Below, piece by piece: positions 16,583 to 26,092 of a stretch of 64,000 nucleotides of DNA (position 1 is its first letter; each line of letters begins with the position of its first letter). The notes beneath the pieces were generated by a model. It saw only the letters and a list, made by a program, of their open reading frames with translations, ran no database searches and was not told where the DNA came from. The translations under genes were made by a program, and so were the position numbers. The stretch comes from Gammaproteobacteria bacterium (lineage in GTDB: Bacteria > Pseudomonadota > Gammaproteobacteria > Pseudomonadales > Porticoccaceae). The stretch is taken from the NCBI GenBank assembly GCA_018069465.1, contig JAGPUW010000029.1:124001-188000 (forward strand). The letters run 5' to 3'.

Positions 16583-17313
16583 TTAGCTCCAAGGATTATT
16601 TGGCTCTACAGCTAGACAACCTGGATTAAACGAAATAGTTTCACGAACAAACCACACAAAAGATTCCTCAGATAAAGTTGCTGTACCGCATATTTCATTT
16701 AAAGATTCCCACATATACTCAATTCTGCCTGCTTTAATCCGAAACCATTTTTCTATTTCCGTCCCATTACGAACAGCACTACTTGAACTGTTTTCCGAAT
16801 TACTACGATTTTTTATCTGCAGTAGGCGACCACTCTCATGGACAAAGTCAACAGACTTAACAGTTTCACCCCAAGCACAATGCCACCCAAATCCGCGAAG
16901 ATTTTCAGACAAATATTCTTCCAAAATCAAACCAAGTATATTTTCAGCAGACATTCCAAGCCGGTGAGCATAGGTGATTTTATTTAAGTCATCACAGCTT
17001 AACTTCTTTATTCTAGCACCAATTATTCCTTCTATTATCGGATCAGCCACTGTCCCAGGGAGATTCGACACTCGATTACTAGCGCGCCCATTCTTACCTC
17101 CTTCATATTTTAAAAGCCATTTTTTATAACGGAGTTTTCATCATCTCTATTGCCGCCAATATTGCCTGGCACTCTTTCGAGATCATTTGCTATCACATGA
17201 AAAACAAAAGATACCCCATCATTCCAGCGGATATTATTCTCCTCGGCTACACGCATAGCTGTAGCTATTGATTGAGCTGTGCCAAGATTTTTAATTGCTT
17301 GTTTTAACTTCAA
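16583..17313 (-). pseudogene. SinI-like type II restriction endonuclease, frameshifted
   Basis: Two overlapping minus-strand frames make one gene. The first, from ATG 17311-17313, encodes about 67 residues (KLKQAIKNLGTAQSIATAMR ... DENSVIKNGF) and stops at 17110. The second continues in the -1 frame as YKKWLLKYEGGKN and NLPGTVADPIIEGIIG, then runs to the stop at 16583. The switch lies at an A6 run (17120-17125, T6 on the plus strand). One extra A would join them into about 244 residues, close to the ~230 of SinI-family enzymes. The core VDFVHESGRLLQIK fits a variant PD-(D/E/Q)xK site, and NSENSSSSAVRNGTEIEKWF looks family-specific. It converges on the methyltransferase 21 bp away. Options are inactivation, slippage-controlled expression or a sequencing error. 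Confidence 0.65.
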
Positions 17314-17426
17314 GTAATACTCCGGTTTTTAATATTGGCGTGAGGCACTAACATCTCAAACACCGGCCTGGTGAAGTCGGCGGCTTTACTAGGCCAGCGT
17401 GCTTTGGCTTGTTAGCATGCAGATGC

Positions 17427-17460
17427 TATCAGGACATCCAATCTAAACCAACTCAATCTA
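17427..17460 (+). repeat. left-end fragment of the island repeat (R5)
   Basis: ATCAGGACATCCAATCTAAA (17428-17447) matches the left end of R1-R4 with two changes; the rest of the element is missing. It marks the far side of the restriction-modification pair, so repeat sequence lies on both sides of that cargo. The remainder of 17314-17538 holds no gene I can support. Confidence 0.6.
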
Positions 17461-17538
17461 AGACCACCACTACCTTTGAACTGTACTATTTAGCAATGGG
17501 CCATCTGTACGACCGCAAGCCCAATAAAGAACCTGCCG

Positions 17539-18429
17539 CTATTCCCCCCGCGCCGCTTCCAACTGCTCACAAAGAATTTCCGCGCCCTCTAAGATACGCG
17601 GAGTGTGGCGCTGTAAGACGCTAGCAGGCACAAAATAAAGCCGCTTCGATTTCACCGCATCCAGCATCGGCCACGCCTGCCAGGCCTTCAGCCATGCGCG
17701 GCGCTGCAGCTCTTCGCCACTGGCAACAATCACCTGCGGGTTAAGTGCAATCACCGATTCGACACTGAGCTTCGGCACCAGCGGCAAGGCCGTGGCGAAA
17801 ACATTGCGCCCCCCACAAAGTGTGGTCACTTCAGAAATCAGGTGTTCACCATTAATGGTGAGCAGGGGCTCATTCCAAATCTGATAAAACACCGACAGTG
17901 GCTGTTGCTGGCTGTAGCGGCGGCGCAAATCCAGTAGCTTGTGCCGATACTGAGCCGCAACTTGCTCGGCCTGCGACTGCCTTCCCGACAGGCGACCGAG
18001 CTGCTCCAGTGTTTGCTCAATGGCGGCCAGAGTATCCGGCTCATCGACATAAACCTTCAGGCCCAGCGCCTTTAACCGGGCAATCATCTCGCCACCATTA
18101 CCTGTCTGCCAGGCCAGTACCAGATCGGGTGCTAGATTCACAATGGCCTCGTAAGAGATCGAGTTATAGGCGCCCACCCGTGGAATTTGTAGTGCCACTG
18201 GGGGGTAGTCGCTGTACTCAACGGTGCCGACAATCTGCTCGCCCGCACCTACGGCAAACAACAGCTCGGTGAGATGGGGGCTTAAACTGACGATGCGTTG
18301 CGCAGGCTGGCCGAGTGTTAGCGCAGTACCCGAGCTGTCGGTAACACTAATCTGCGCCCGCACCGGGCCAGCAAGGCAAAGCACAAGCAGCAAGGCTAAG
18401 TGCGCTTTCTGCCGCACAGCCAGCAACAC
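17539..18429 (-). CDS. btuF: cobalamin-binding periplasmic protein, second tandem copy
   Basis: A 296-residue class III substrate-binding protein with a signal peptide (about 1-25, ending VRAQ). The BtuF/FhuD fold is marked by QRIVSLSPHLTELLFAVGAG, TVEYSDYPP, IPRVGAY and SISYEAIVNLAPDLVLAW. The C-terminal lobe has LCGGRNVF and LSVESVIALNPQVIV. It would hold B12 for the BtuCD transporter. It is the last gene of the operon and a tandem paralogue of the next gene upstream, sharing its layout and most motifs, for example the ends EQLEAARGE and QQLEAARRQ. Confidence 0.85.
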   Translation of the reverse strand: MLLAVRQKAHLALLLVLCLAGPVRAQISVTDSSGTALTLGQPAQRIVSLSPHLTELLFAVGAGEQIVGTVEYSDYPPVALQIPRVGAYNSISYEAIVNLAPDLVLAWQTGNGGEMIARLKALGLKVYVDEPDTLAAIEQTLEQLGRLSGRQSQAEQVAAQYRHKLLDLRRRYSQQQPLSVFYQIWNEPLLTINGEHLISEVTTLCGGRNVFATALPLVPKLSVESVIALNPQVIVASGEELQRRAWLKAWQAWPMLDAVKSKRLYFVPASVLQRHTPRILEGAEILCEQLEAARGE

Positions 18430-18515
18430 TAAAAAACCACCAGCGGCGTGCCATTCGGGTCAGACTCGATTGATCCTGCTACTTTCTTCGCAAGCTCGAT
18501 AAAAAACCCGCCCCT

Positions 18516-19421
18516 CTACTGCCTCCGCGCCGCTTCCAGCTGCTGACAAAGAATTTCCGCCCCCTGCAACAATCTCGGGCTGTGGCGCACGAGCAGGTCG
18601 GGGGGCAGAAAGTAAAGCCGATCTGTTTTTACGGCGTCTATCATCGGCCAGGCGCGCCATTGCTTGAGCACGCGGGCGCGCTCTCCCTGTGTGCCGCTGG
18701 CCACCATCAACTGCGGATTCGCGGCAATCACTGACTCGGCACTGAGCTTCGGCACCAGTGCCGGGGCATCGGCAAAGACATTGCGCCCGCCGCAGAGTTG
18801 GATCACTTCCGACACCAAATGCTGGCCATTGAGCGTTAACAGGGGGTCATCCCACACCTGATAAAACACCGACAGTGGCTGCCGTCCGCTGTAGCGACGG
18901 CGCAGGTCTGCCAGTGTTTGTCGGTATTGTGCCGCCGCCTGCGCGCCCTGTTCTGCTGTGCCCGCCAACTGGCCCAGCCCCTCGATAGTGGTCGCAATAT
19001 CGTCGAGGCCCGCCGGGGCATCGACATATACGTTTAAGCCCAGTGCCTTGAGGCGCGCAATCATTTGCGGGCCATTGCCACTTTGCCAAACCAGCACTAA
19101 ATCTGGCGCGAGGCCGACAATGGCCTCGTAGCTGATGGCATTATTGGAGCCGATGCGGGGGATTTTTAGGGCCTCGGACGGGTAGTCGCTGTAGTCCACG
19201 GTGGCGACTATTTGGCCACCGGCACCGGCGGTAAACAGTAGCTCGGTAAGGTGGGGGGCGAGGCTGATAATACGCCGCGCGGGCTGGGCCAGTTGCACGC
19301 TTGCACCGCTGCCGTCGATAACACTAACAGCGGCTTGAATCGGTGGGCAGCTTAGCCCCAATAATGTTGCCAGCCAGTAGCTCGCCCACAAAATACGCTT
19401 TAGCTTTGCCCTGACTTTCAT
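18516..19421 (-). CDS. btuF: cobalamin-binding periplasmic protein, first tandem copy
   Basis: A 301-residue periplasmic B12-binding protein with a signal peptide (about 1-30, ending PIQAA). Core motifs are RRIISLAPHLTELLFTAGAG, TVDYSDYPSEALKIPRIG, AISYEAIVGLAPDLVLVW, YQVWDDPLLTLNGQHL and LCGGRNVFADAPALVPKLS. Its ATG overlaps the btuD stop by four bases (ATGA), showing translational coupling. The second copy lies 86 bp downstream. Either copy could be the main B12 binder; a split between cobalamin and cobinamide or other corrinoids is possible but not shown. Confidence 0.88.
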   Translation of the reverse strand: MKVRAKLKRILWASYWLATLLGLSCPPIQAAVSVIDGSGASVQLAQPARRIISLAPHLTELLFTAGAGGQIVATVDYSDYPSEALKIPRIGSNNAISYEAIVGLAPDLVLVWQSGNGPQMIARLKALGLNVYVDAPAGLDDIATTIEGLGQLAGTAEQGAQAAAQYRQTLADLRRRYSGRQPLSVFYQVWDDPLLTLNGQHLVSEVIQLCGGRNVFADAPALVPKLSAESVIAANPQLMVASGTQGERARVLKQWRAWPMIDAVKTDRLYFLPPDLLVRHSPRLLQGAEILCQQLEAARRQ

Positions 19422-20215
19422 CTTAGCTTTTTATCACTTTCATTCTGTATCACCAGTGGCGCGCCACTTTGCGGGTGGGCGAGCAGCTGCACATCGACAT
19501 CAAACACCGCTTTCACCGCCGCGACTGTCAACACTTCGGCGGGTGGGCCGCTGGCGACCACTTCGCCTGCGCGCATCAGCAACAGGCGGTCGGCACAGCG
19601 CGCCGCTAAATTCAGATCGTGAACCACCAGACACACGCCCACCCCCTCGGCGGCAAAGCCTTTGACCACGTCCAGCAATAGCGCTTGATGGGCGAGGTCG
19701 AGGGAGGCCGTGGGTTCATCCAGCAGTAAGTAGCGCTCGCCGTGGGCCGAGGGCTGCCATATTTGCGCCAGCACTCGGGCCAGATGCACGCGCTGCTGCT
19801 CGCCACCCGACAGGTCGGTGTAACAACGGCCGCGCAAATGCCCGCTATCGACGGCGGCTAGAGCGGCGCTAACAATTTGCTGATCGCGCTGACGACCGCT
19901 GGCGTGGGGGCTGCGGCCCAGGGCCACGACATCTTCCACGGCAAAGGCAAAGTTCAGACTAGAGTGCTGGGGCAAGACCGCGAGGGTTTGGGCGCGATCT
20001 TGTGCTCGCCACTGTGACAGCTCGCGCCCATTCAAACTCACCCCGCCGCTACTCGGGCGAACGTCAGCACTTAAGAGGCGCAGTAAGCTGGTTTTACCCG
20101 CACCATTGGGCCCGCAAATCGCGGTAATCTCGCCGCCCTTTAAGGTCAGGCTGGTCGGCTGTAAGAGCACGCTTTTACCGACACGCAAAGTGGCCGCCGC
20201 TGTGTTTAAACTCAT
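19418..20215 (-). CDS. btuD: cobalamin ABC transporter ATP-binding protein
   Basis: A 265-residue ABC ATPase of the iron-siderophore/B12 class. The ATG at 20213-20215 lies one base after the btuC stop and starts the protein at the family N-terminus; a longer frame would translate btuC in another frame. Walker A (GPNGAGKTSLL), the Q-loop (AVLPQHSSL), the signature (DLSGGEQQRVHLARVLA), Walker B (YLLLDEPTASLD) and the switch His (CLVVHDLNLA) are all intact. With BtuC and BtuF it powers B12 import across the inner membrane. Confidence 0.92.
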   Translation of the reverse strand: MSLNTAAATLRVGKSVLLQPTSLTLKGGEITAICGPNGAGKTSLLRLLSADVRPSSGGVSLNGRELSQWRAQDRAQTLAVLPQHSSLNFAFAVEDVVALGRSPHASGRQRDQQIVSAALAAVDSGHLRGRCYTDLSGGEQQRVHLARVLAQIWQPSAHGERYLLLDEPTASLDLAHQALLLDVVKGFAAEGVGVCLVVHDLNLAARCADRLLLMRAGEVVASGPPAEVLTVAAVKAVFDVDVQLLAHPQSGAPLVIQNESDKKLR

Positions 20216-20216
20216 A

Positions 20217-21338
20217 CTAAGCCGCCGTCCGGCGCTGGCGGGCCAGCAGTGAAAAGAAAAACGGCACGCCGAGCAGGGCGGTGACAATGCCCACCGGCAA
20301 CTCAGCCGGGGCCACCACCAACCGGGACAGGGTATCGGCAAACACTAGCAAGCTAGCACCCAGCAGGGCCGAAGCGGGTAGCAAATAGCGGTGATCGGGA
20401 CCGATAACCAGCCGCACAATATGCGGCACCACCAGCCCGACGAAGGCGATGGCCCCCGCCACCGCGACCGAAACGCCAATACCGAGGGCGGTGAGCAGCA
20501 CCACCCGGCGCTTCAGGTGTTCGACATCGATGCCCAGAAAGCGCGCCTCCGACTCGCCCAGCAGCAAGGCATTCAGCGCCCGGCTCTGGCCCAGCAAGCC
20601 AGCCAGCAGCAGCGCCAGCGCCGTGCCCGCCATCCACACTCGCGGCCAGTTGGCACCGTCGAGCCGGCCCATTTGCCAGAGGCTAATGCGCCGTAGCATT
20701 TCGTTGTCGGCATAAAAACTGAGCAGACTATTGCCCGCCCCCGCCAGTGCGCTAATGGCAATGCCCGCCAGCAGCATGGTCGCCACCGAGGTGCCCGAGC
20801 TTGAATTGCCGCCGCCCGTCGCCAGCCGATACACCACCAGCACCGCCAACGAACCGCCGATAAAGGCACCACCGGCCATTAGCGGCAGGCCCAGCGCCTC
20901 GGGCAACACGGCCTGGGAGAGCACGGTCTGAGACAAGTGGCCCAGCGTGCCGCCCGGCAACAATACGCCAGCCGTAAAAATCATCAGGCTGGCGCCAAGA
21001 GAGGCCCCCGCCGATACGCCGATCAGGGAGGGGTCGGCCAGTGGATTGCGAAACAAGCCCTGCATCGCCGCCCCGCAAAGGGCCAGACTGGCACCGACCA
21101 GAGCGGCGAGTAACATGCGCGGCAGGCGAATCGCGGAGACGATCAATAGATCGCGCTGCAAGCCCTCACTCGTTTGAACAGTAAAACCAAAAACAGTCGC
21201 CAGGCCATCCAGTAGGCTTGAAAGCGGGATGGACACCGGCCCGAGCATAGCCCCACTCAACATCGCCACCACAAGCAGTACCAAGCCTGAGCACAGCAAC
21301 ATTTTTGGCGAACACAGGCGCAAGTCAGTTAGCCTCAT
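20217..21338 (-). CDS. btuC: cobalamin ABC transporter permease (FecCD family)
   Basis: A 373-residue polytopic permease with about ten membrane helices. FecCD marks include [47 protein letters not shown] (listed here only as a landmark spanning about 70-116), the coupling region [16 protein letters not shown], and [21 protein letters not shown] near the C-terminus. It overlaps the cobQ end by 14 bp and is followed immediately by btuD, so the three are one transcription unit. Confidence 0.9.
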   Translation of the reverse strand: MRLTDLRLCSPKMLLCSGLVLLVVAMLSGAMLGPVSIPLSSLLDGLATVFGFTVQTSEGLQRDLLIVSAIRLPRMLLAALVGASLALCGAAMQGLFRNPLADPSLIGVSAGASLGASLMIFTAGVLLPGGTLGHLSQTVLSQAVLPEALGLPLMAGGAFIGGSLAVLVVYRLATGGGNSSSGTSVATMLLAGIAISALAGAGNSLLSFYADNEMLRRISLWQMGRLDGANWPRVWMAGTALALLLAGLLGQSRALNALLLGESEARFLGIDVEHLKRRVVLLTALGIGVSVAVAGAIAFVGLVVPHIVRLVIGPDHRYLLPASALLGASLLVFADTLSRLVVAPAELPVGIVTALLGVPFFFSLLARQRRTAA

Positions 21339-22965
21339 TCAGCGCGACGAATGCGTCGGCTTGTTGTTCGCCAGCCCTGGGGGCTAACTGCAGGGCGGGA
21401 AATAAAGCGGCAATATCCAGCTCTTGTTCAAGGCAATCGGCCAACCGCTCAAGATCCTGTTCACGGCGCTGGGCGATATCCACCGCCGCTGCCTCGCCCC
21501 TCTCCAACTGAAAGCCCGCCCATTGCAGCAACGCCGCGCAGGCCTCTGGCCCATCGAACAGGCCATGTAGATAAGTGCCGAACATCTGACCGTCGGCCGA
21601 TACCGCGCCATCATGGCGGCCTTCTGCCAGTATCAGCGCCGGTCGCGCCAGGCCCGGCCCGCGACTCACTCCACAGTGAATTTCATAGCCGCTTACCGGT
21701 ACTGGTGGGTTAAGTGAATCATCACTATCATCACGACTACTATCATCGCAACTAGAGGAGGCCAGCAGCGTTGTCGCCAGCTGCCCGCTCGCCTCCCCCA
21801 ACTGTTTATGCGGGACGAGCAGAGTGTCAATATCGAGCCAGCCAAGACCGCTAGAGTTTCCGGCCCGCCCCTCGATGCCCTGCGGATCGGCAATGCTCTT
21901 GCCGAGCATTTGAAAGCCGCCACAAATGCCGATCAGCCGCCCGCCATAGCGCAGATGTTTGGCGATAGCCTCCTGCCAGCCATTGCTGCGCAACAAGGCG
22001 AGGTCGGCACGCACACTTTTTGTGCCGGGTAAAATAATCAGATCGGCGGCGGGCAGGGGGCTTTGTGGGCCAATAAATTCAAGATCGACCTGGGGGTGAA
22101 GCCGCAGGGCGTCGAAGTCGGTGTGATTGCTGATGCGCGAAAATACCGGCACTACCACTTTGAAGCGTCGAGGCGTATCGCCAGAGCGGCCAATGGCATT
22201 TTCACCCGCGCACTGAAAGCTGTTGATGGCATCCTCAGCATCGAGATATAGCCCCTGTAGATAGGGTAAAACAGCCAGCACGGGTTTGCCGGTTCGAGCC
22301 TCTAGCCAATCGAGGCCCGGTTGTAGCAGGGCCAGGTCACCGCGAAATTTATTGATCACGAAGCCCACCACTCGCGCCTGCTCAGATTCAGAGAGTAGTG
22401 CCAGGGTGCCGACCAGATGGGCAAAAACCCCACCTTTGTCGATATCGGCCACCAAAATAACCGGGCAGTCCGCCCGCTCGGCAAAGCCCATATTGGCGAT
22501 GTCGTTTTCGCGCAGGTTGATCTCCGCCGGGCTGCCCGCGCCCTCGACGATCAGCGCGGCATAGCGGGAGCAAAGGCGCTGCCATGAGCTCATCACCGCC
22601 TCCATCGCCACTTTTTTGTAATCGTGAAATTGCTCGGCATCCATCGGTCGAAAGACCTGCCCGTGAAGAATCACCTGGGCCCCGGTATCGCTTTCGGGTT
22701 TCAGCAGTACTGGGTTCATATCGCTGTGCGCTTTTAAATAGCAGGCCTGTGCCTGCAATGCCTGGGCGCGGCCAATTTCACCGCCGTCGACAGTGACCGC
22801 ACTATTGAGCGCCATGTTCTGGGGTTTGAAGGGAGCCACCGCCACACCGCGTCGCGCCAGCGCCCGGCACAGACCCGCCACCAAAGTAGTTTTGCCCGCA
22901 TCGGACGTGGTGCCTTGCACCATTAATGCCACCGGCTTTTGAGGGCGCATATCAGCAGTCGTCAT
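21325..22965 (-). CDS. cobQ: cobyric acid synthase
   Basis: A 546-residue glutamine-dependent amidotransferase (CobQ/CbiP) that amidates adenosyl-cobyrinate a,c-diamide at four side chains. The N-terminal dethiobiotin-synthetase-like domain carries [20 protein letters not shown] and [12 protein letters not shown]. The C-terminal class I glutaminase domain has the Cys nucleophile in [12 protein letters not shown] and His in TYLHGLFDG. An unusual Ser/Asp-rich stretch ([15 protein letters not shown], coded near 21720-21770) is inserted before the conserved SGYEIHCG. No other corrin-ring genes are visible, so the role is salvage, or completion of a pathway encoded elsewhere. Confidence 0.93.
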   Translation of the reverse strand: MTTADMRPQKPVALMVQGTTSDAGKTTLVAGLCRALARRGVAVAPFKPQNMALNSAVTVDGGEIGRAQALQAQACYLKAHSDMNPVLLKPESDTGAQVILHGQVFRPMDAEQFHDYKKVAMEAVMSSWQRLCSRYAALIVEGAGSPAEINLRENDIANMGFAERADCPVILVADIDKGGVFAHLVGTLALLSESEQARVVGFVINKFRGDLALLQPGLDWLEARTGKPVLAVLPYLQGLYLDAEDAINSFQCAGENAIGRSGDTPRRFKVVVPVFSRISNHTDFDALRLHPQVDLEFIGPQSPLPAADLIILPGTKSVRADLALLRSNGWQEAIAKHLRYGGRLIGICGGFQMLGKSIADPQGIEGRAGNSSGLGWLDIDTLLVPHKQLGEASGQLATTLLASSSCDDSSRDDSDDSLNPPVPVSGYEIHCGVSRGPGLARPALILAEGRHDGAVSADGQMFGTYLHGLFDGPEACAALLQWAGFQLERGEAAAVDIAQRREQDLERLADCLEQELDIAALFPALQLAPRAGEQQADAFVALNEAN

Positions 22966-23054
22966 TCGTCACGGTCATCAATACTCGGTAATCTATACAT
23001 TGAAATCAAAGCCTAGTCATCAAAGCTCAGCTATTAATGTTCATCCATTAATGT

Positions 23055-23690
23055 TCAGTAGTCGACGCCGAGGCGCGCTTTGATGCCACTCTTATAGGCG
23101 TGCTTAATATCTTTGATTTCAGCCACCGTATCGGCCAATGCCTGCAAGGCACTGCCGCCGCCACGACCGGTGACCACCACCGATTGCTCGGGCGGGCGAT
23201 TTTTCAGAGCTTGCAGCACCCGGCTTTCATCCAGATATTTAAAGCCCAGCATATAGGTCAGCTCGTCGAGTACCACCAGATGCAGGCTGTCATCGGCGAG
23301 CATGCGCTCGGCCACCGCCCAGGTCGCTTCAGCAGCGGCAATGTCAGCGGCTCTGTCTTGGGTTTCCCAGGTAAAGCCGGTGCCCATTTGGTAGAGCTCG
23401 ACCTCGGGGTGGTGCTCGCGGATGAAAATTTCTTCACCCGATAACTGCACACCCTTAATAAACTGCACGATGCCGACTTTGTGCCCGTAGCCGAGGCTGC
23501 GCATCACCATGCCGAAGGCGGAGCTACTTTTGCCCTTGCCGTCACCGGTGAGCAAAATCAGCACGCCGCGCTCTTGCACAGCGGCGGCAATGCCCTGGTC
23601 GACCTGGCTTTTCTGCTTTTCCATTTTGCGCTTATGGCGCGCTTGCTTATCCTGCGGCTCGTCCATCGGTGGCTCTCGTTGCGCTTCCAT
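23055..23690 (-). CDS. cobO: cob(I)yrinic acid a,c-diamide adenosyltransferase
   Basis: A 211-residue CobA/CobO/BtuR-type ATP:corrinoid adenosyltransferase that attaches the 5'-deoxyadenosyl ligand. The P-loop LLTGDGKGKSSSAFGMVMRSLG, VGIVQFIKG, VVLDELTYML and VVVTGRGG are all characteristic. The N-terminus has a charged extension (about 1-35), and an in-frame ATG at residue 9 is an alternative start. It lies 24 bp after btuB and 89 bp before cobQ on the same strand. Imported corrinoid would be adenosylated here. Confidence 0.92.
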   Translation of the reverse strand: MEAQREPPMDEPQDKQARHKRKMEKQKSQVDQGIAAAVQERGVLILLTGDGKGKSSSAFGMVMRSLGYGHKVGIVQFIKGVQLSGEEIFIREHHPEVELYQMGTGFTWETQDRAADIAAAEATWAVAERMLADDSLHLVVLDELTYMLGFKYLDESRVLQALKNRPPEQSVVVTGRGGGSALQALADTVAEIKDIKHAYKSGIKARLGVDY

Positions 23691-23714
23691 TAATAGTCAT
23701 TCAATACCTGGCGA

Positions 23715-25607
23715 CTAAAAGCTATACCTTAGCCCGGCGTAGGCCCCAGAGCCACCGGTGTTGTAGCCGGTCACTTCTTCGTAATCGACATTGCCGGCAT
23801 TTTCGACGCGCCCGTATATTTCGGCCTGCTTAGTGAGCTGATAACTGGCGCTAATATCGAGCACCACGTAGTCGTCGAGATCGAGCCGCCCAACACCATA
23901 GACTTCGTCTTCACTGGCCGCCGAATAACGCAGGTTGGCGAGTAGTGTAAAACGCTGGTCGGCGCTGGTGAACTCGCCGCCGAGATTGGCGATTTTTTCT
24001 GGGCGGCGGATACGCTGCACATCATCGGGGGTTTCGGTGTCGTTATAAGTGGCATTGCCAAACACGCGCCATTGCTTGGCGAGGGGATAGTCAAAAAACA
24101 GCTCGACACCCGTCGACTGGCTATCGCCCTCTGCCTGTAAATAACCGTAGAAATTAATCAGGTCAAAATAGATTTCATCTTCAATGCGCTGGTTAAAGTA
24201 AATTGCACCCAACTCCAAACCACTGGCGGCGTAATAGCTGACACCCACATCAAAACCCTTGCTGGTTTCTTCATCGGGGGCAAAACCCGCAGCCGGACCC
24301 CATGCCCACGGACCATTGTTATAGGCTAATTCATTCAAGCTCGGCGCACGAAAGCCGGTGCCGTAACTGCCGTGGTATTTGAGCGTGCCACCGCTACCCA
24401 GGTCTTGCAGATAGGCGCTAGTGAAGCGGTAGCTGAGGTGCTCACCAAAGTCATCGTTGTCGTCATAGCGCAGACCCGCAGTAATAAACAGCTGGTCAAT
24501 CGGCGAGCTTTGATATTCGAGGAAGTAGCCCTGCTGGTCGCGCTCTAGCGATGATCCAGCGCCGCTGACAATTTCTTCCTGCTCAACATCGACGCCGTAA
24601 ACCAGTGTGAAAGCGGAAAAGTAATCGCTACTGCCGGTGTATTCAAAACGCTCAATTTCCCCGTCCGTTGAATACGACGGCGTGCCTGCCGCATAGTTGT
24701 CGCTAGTCATCTCCGTGTTGCTATAGGCCAGGTTGTGGTCGAAGTGCTCGCTCTTGTAATCGGCCGATACCCGCCAGGACGTTTGCTCAACATTGCTATC
24801 GCAATCGTGGCTGGTGGGGAAACCGCAGTTATCGAATTCCACGTCGGCGTCGACATCCCTCGCCACCACTTGCAGGCGCAGGGCTTCGCTAAGATTCCAG
24901 CCGAACTTACCGTGCAGGGTGGTGTTGTCGTAGCCGTCATCATCTTTCAAGATATTGTCGGCAGTTCTGGTGTTAAAGCCATCACTACTCAGGTCGGTGG
25001 CCGAGAGGTAAAAGTCCATCTGCTCATTGCCGCCGCCAACATTGCCATGTAATTGCTGGGTGCCGTAGCGACCACTCTCCACACTCAACTGACCAGACAA
25101 GGCATCACCACCGCGCGGCGTAAACAGGTTGATCACACCACCCGCATCAGCGCCATACATCAAACCCTGGGGGCCACGCAGTATCTCTATGCGGCTGATA
25201 TCCTCACTGGCGAGTAAATGCTGCACTCGCGGCCCCACCTGTGGGCCCGTCGGATCAGATAATTTCATGCCATCAAGACGCACCTGCGTACGAAAACCCT
25301 CTTCACCACGAATGCGCACCGTGGCCACCTGCCCCAGCCCACCGTTACTGCTCGCCGCCACACCCGGCTGAGTGCGGAGTAAATCGACCACAGAAATGTA
25401 GGCGCGCTGTTGAATTTCTTCAGCGTCGATCACCGTTACCGATGACCCGACCTGACTCAAAGGCATGGCCACGCGACTGGAGGAAACGATCACCTCGTGC
25501 AAAGTAGACGAGTCTGGCGCTGGTAAGGCTTCAGCGTAAGAGGGACTGGCCGGCATTACCGCCGGCAAAAGGCACGACAACGCCAGACTGATTGACTTAA
25601 TTTTCAT
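23715..25607 (-). CDS. btuB: TonB-dependent cobalamin receptor
   Basis: A 630-residue outer-membrane receptor. The ATG at 25605-25607 is chosen because GGGAGA precedes it and a signal peptide follows (KIKSISLALSCLLPAVMPAS ... SYAEA); the 41-codon longer frame lies in the leader. A TonB box-like EVIVSSSR is followed by a plug domain (about 55-165, VVDLLRTQPGVAASSNGGLG, RIEILRGPQGLMYGADAGG) and a 22-strand barrel ending in the aromatic-terminal GLRYSF. The cobalamin riboswitch lies 173 bp upstream, making B12 the likely ligand. It leads the uptake operon. Confidence 0.92.
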   Translation of the reverse strand: MKIKSISLALSCLLPAVMPASPSYAEALPAPDSSTLHEVIVSSSRVAMPLSQVGSSVTVIDAEEIQQRAYISVVDLLRTQPGVAASSNGGLGQVATVRIRGEEGFRTQVRLDGMKLSDPTGPQVGPRVQHLLASEDISRIEILRGPQGLMYGADAGGVINLFTPRGGDALSGQLSVESGRYGTQQLHGNVGGGNEQMDFYLSATDLSSDGFNTRTADNILKDDDGYDNTTLHGKFGWNLSEALRLQVVARDVDADVEFDNCGFPTSHDCDSNVEQTSWRVSADYKSEHFDHNLAYSNTEMTSDNYAAGTPSYSTDGEIERFEYTGSSDYFSAFTLVYGVDVEQEEIVSGAGSSLERDQQGYFLEYQSSPIDQLFITAGLRYDDNDDFGEHLSYRFTSAYLQDLGSGGTLKYHGSYGTGFRAPSLNELAYNNGPWAWGPAAGFAPDEETSKGFDVGVSYYAASGLELGAIYFNQRIEDEIYFDLINFYGYLQAEGDSQSTGVELFFDYPLAKQWRVFGNATYNDTETPDDVQRIRRPEKIANLGGEFTSADQRFTLLANLRYSAASEDEVYGVGRLDLDDYVVLDISASYQLTKQAEIYGRVENAGNVDYEEVTGYNTGGSGAYAGLRYSF

Positions 25608-25779
25608 GATATTTCTCCCGCGCTCACACCCGAGCGCATAATCAGCACAGTGACTGATACGACTAAGAAAGACTGCGGGGAGAACTGAGAAAGGAAACAG
25701 TAAAAGGCGCCCATTGAAAAAATGAGCCACTCTATTTTGACCAGACCAACCACACCCCGTAGTTTGTTTATTTGCGTAG

Positions 25780-26025
25780 TGAGGGGCCGGTCTCCGGACT
25801 GATGAGTAGATGCTCTGATCGCCTTCCCATGCAGATGCACAGTGGCTTGATGATCAGATCATTGAGCTCAGGCGCTGCAAATACAGCACAAAAACTCTCT
25901 CATTTACCGTTGCGGGGGCAGTGTTGGCCTTGTCTTGCGCCTAAGAACAGCGACAATAACGCACCAACTTCCCGTTTAACCCCGGCGCTAAAACAACACC
26001 GGGGAACCTCTTACCTTTGCAAGGC
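25780..26025 (-). ncRNA. cobalamin riboswitch (AdoCbl type)
   Basis: Read on the minus strand, the conserved blocks occur in order: GGTAAGAGGTTCCCCGGTG, AAACGGGAAGTTGGTG, CCAACACTGCCCCCGCAACGGTAA, GCCACTG with CATGGGAAGGC (B12 box), and AGTCCGGAGACCGGCC. These match the cobalamin aptamer, including the long P2 arm formed by CCCCGGTG and CGCCGGGG. The leader then runs about 170 bp to btuB. No clean T-tailed terminator is visible between, so control may act on translation or through a longer-range structure. It should lower expression of btuB and its operon when B12 is plentiful. The 25608-26092 gap holds no gene. Confidence 0.92.
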
Positions 26026-26092
26026 GCGCAAACTACGTGGCGCAAGGGACTTTGTCAAACGCCGAGACTTATCAAGCGCCTGGTCAGCTATT

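Noticed and set aside
13917-17460. Repeats as integron attC sites
   Set aside because: The ends read TCCTAAC and lack a matching GTTRRRY partner with the expected R/L box layout; no integrase gene is present.
17409-17624. Plus-strand 71-codon frame at the island edge
   Set aside because: It runs antisense into btuF and contains part of repeat R5; no protein-like signature.
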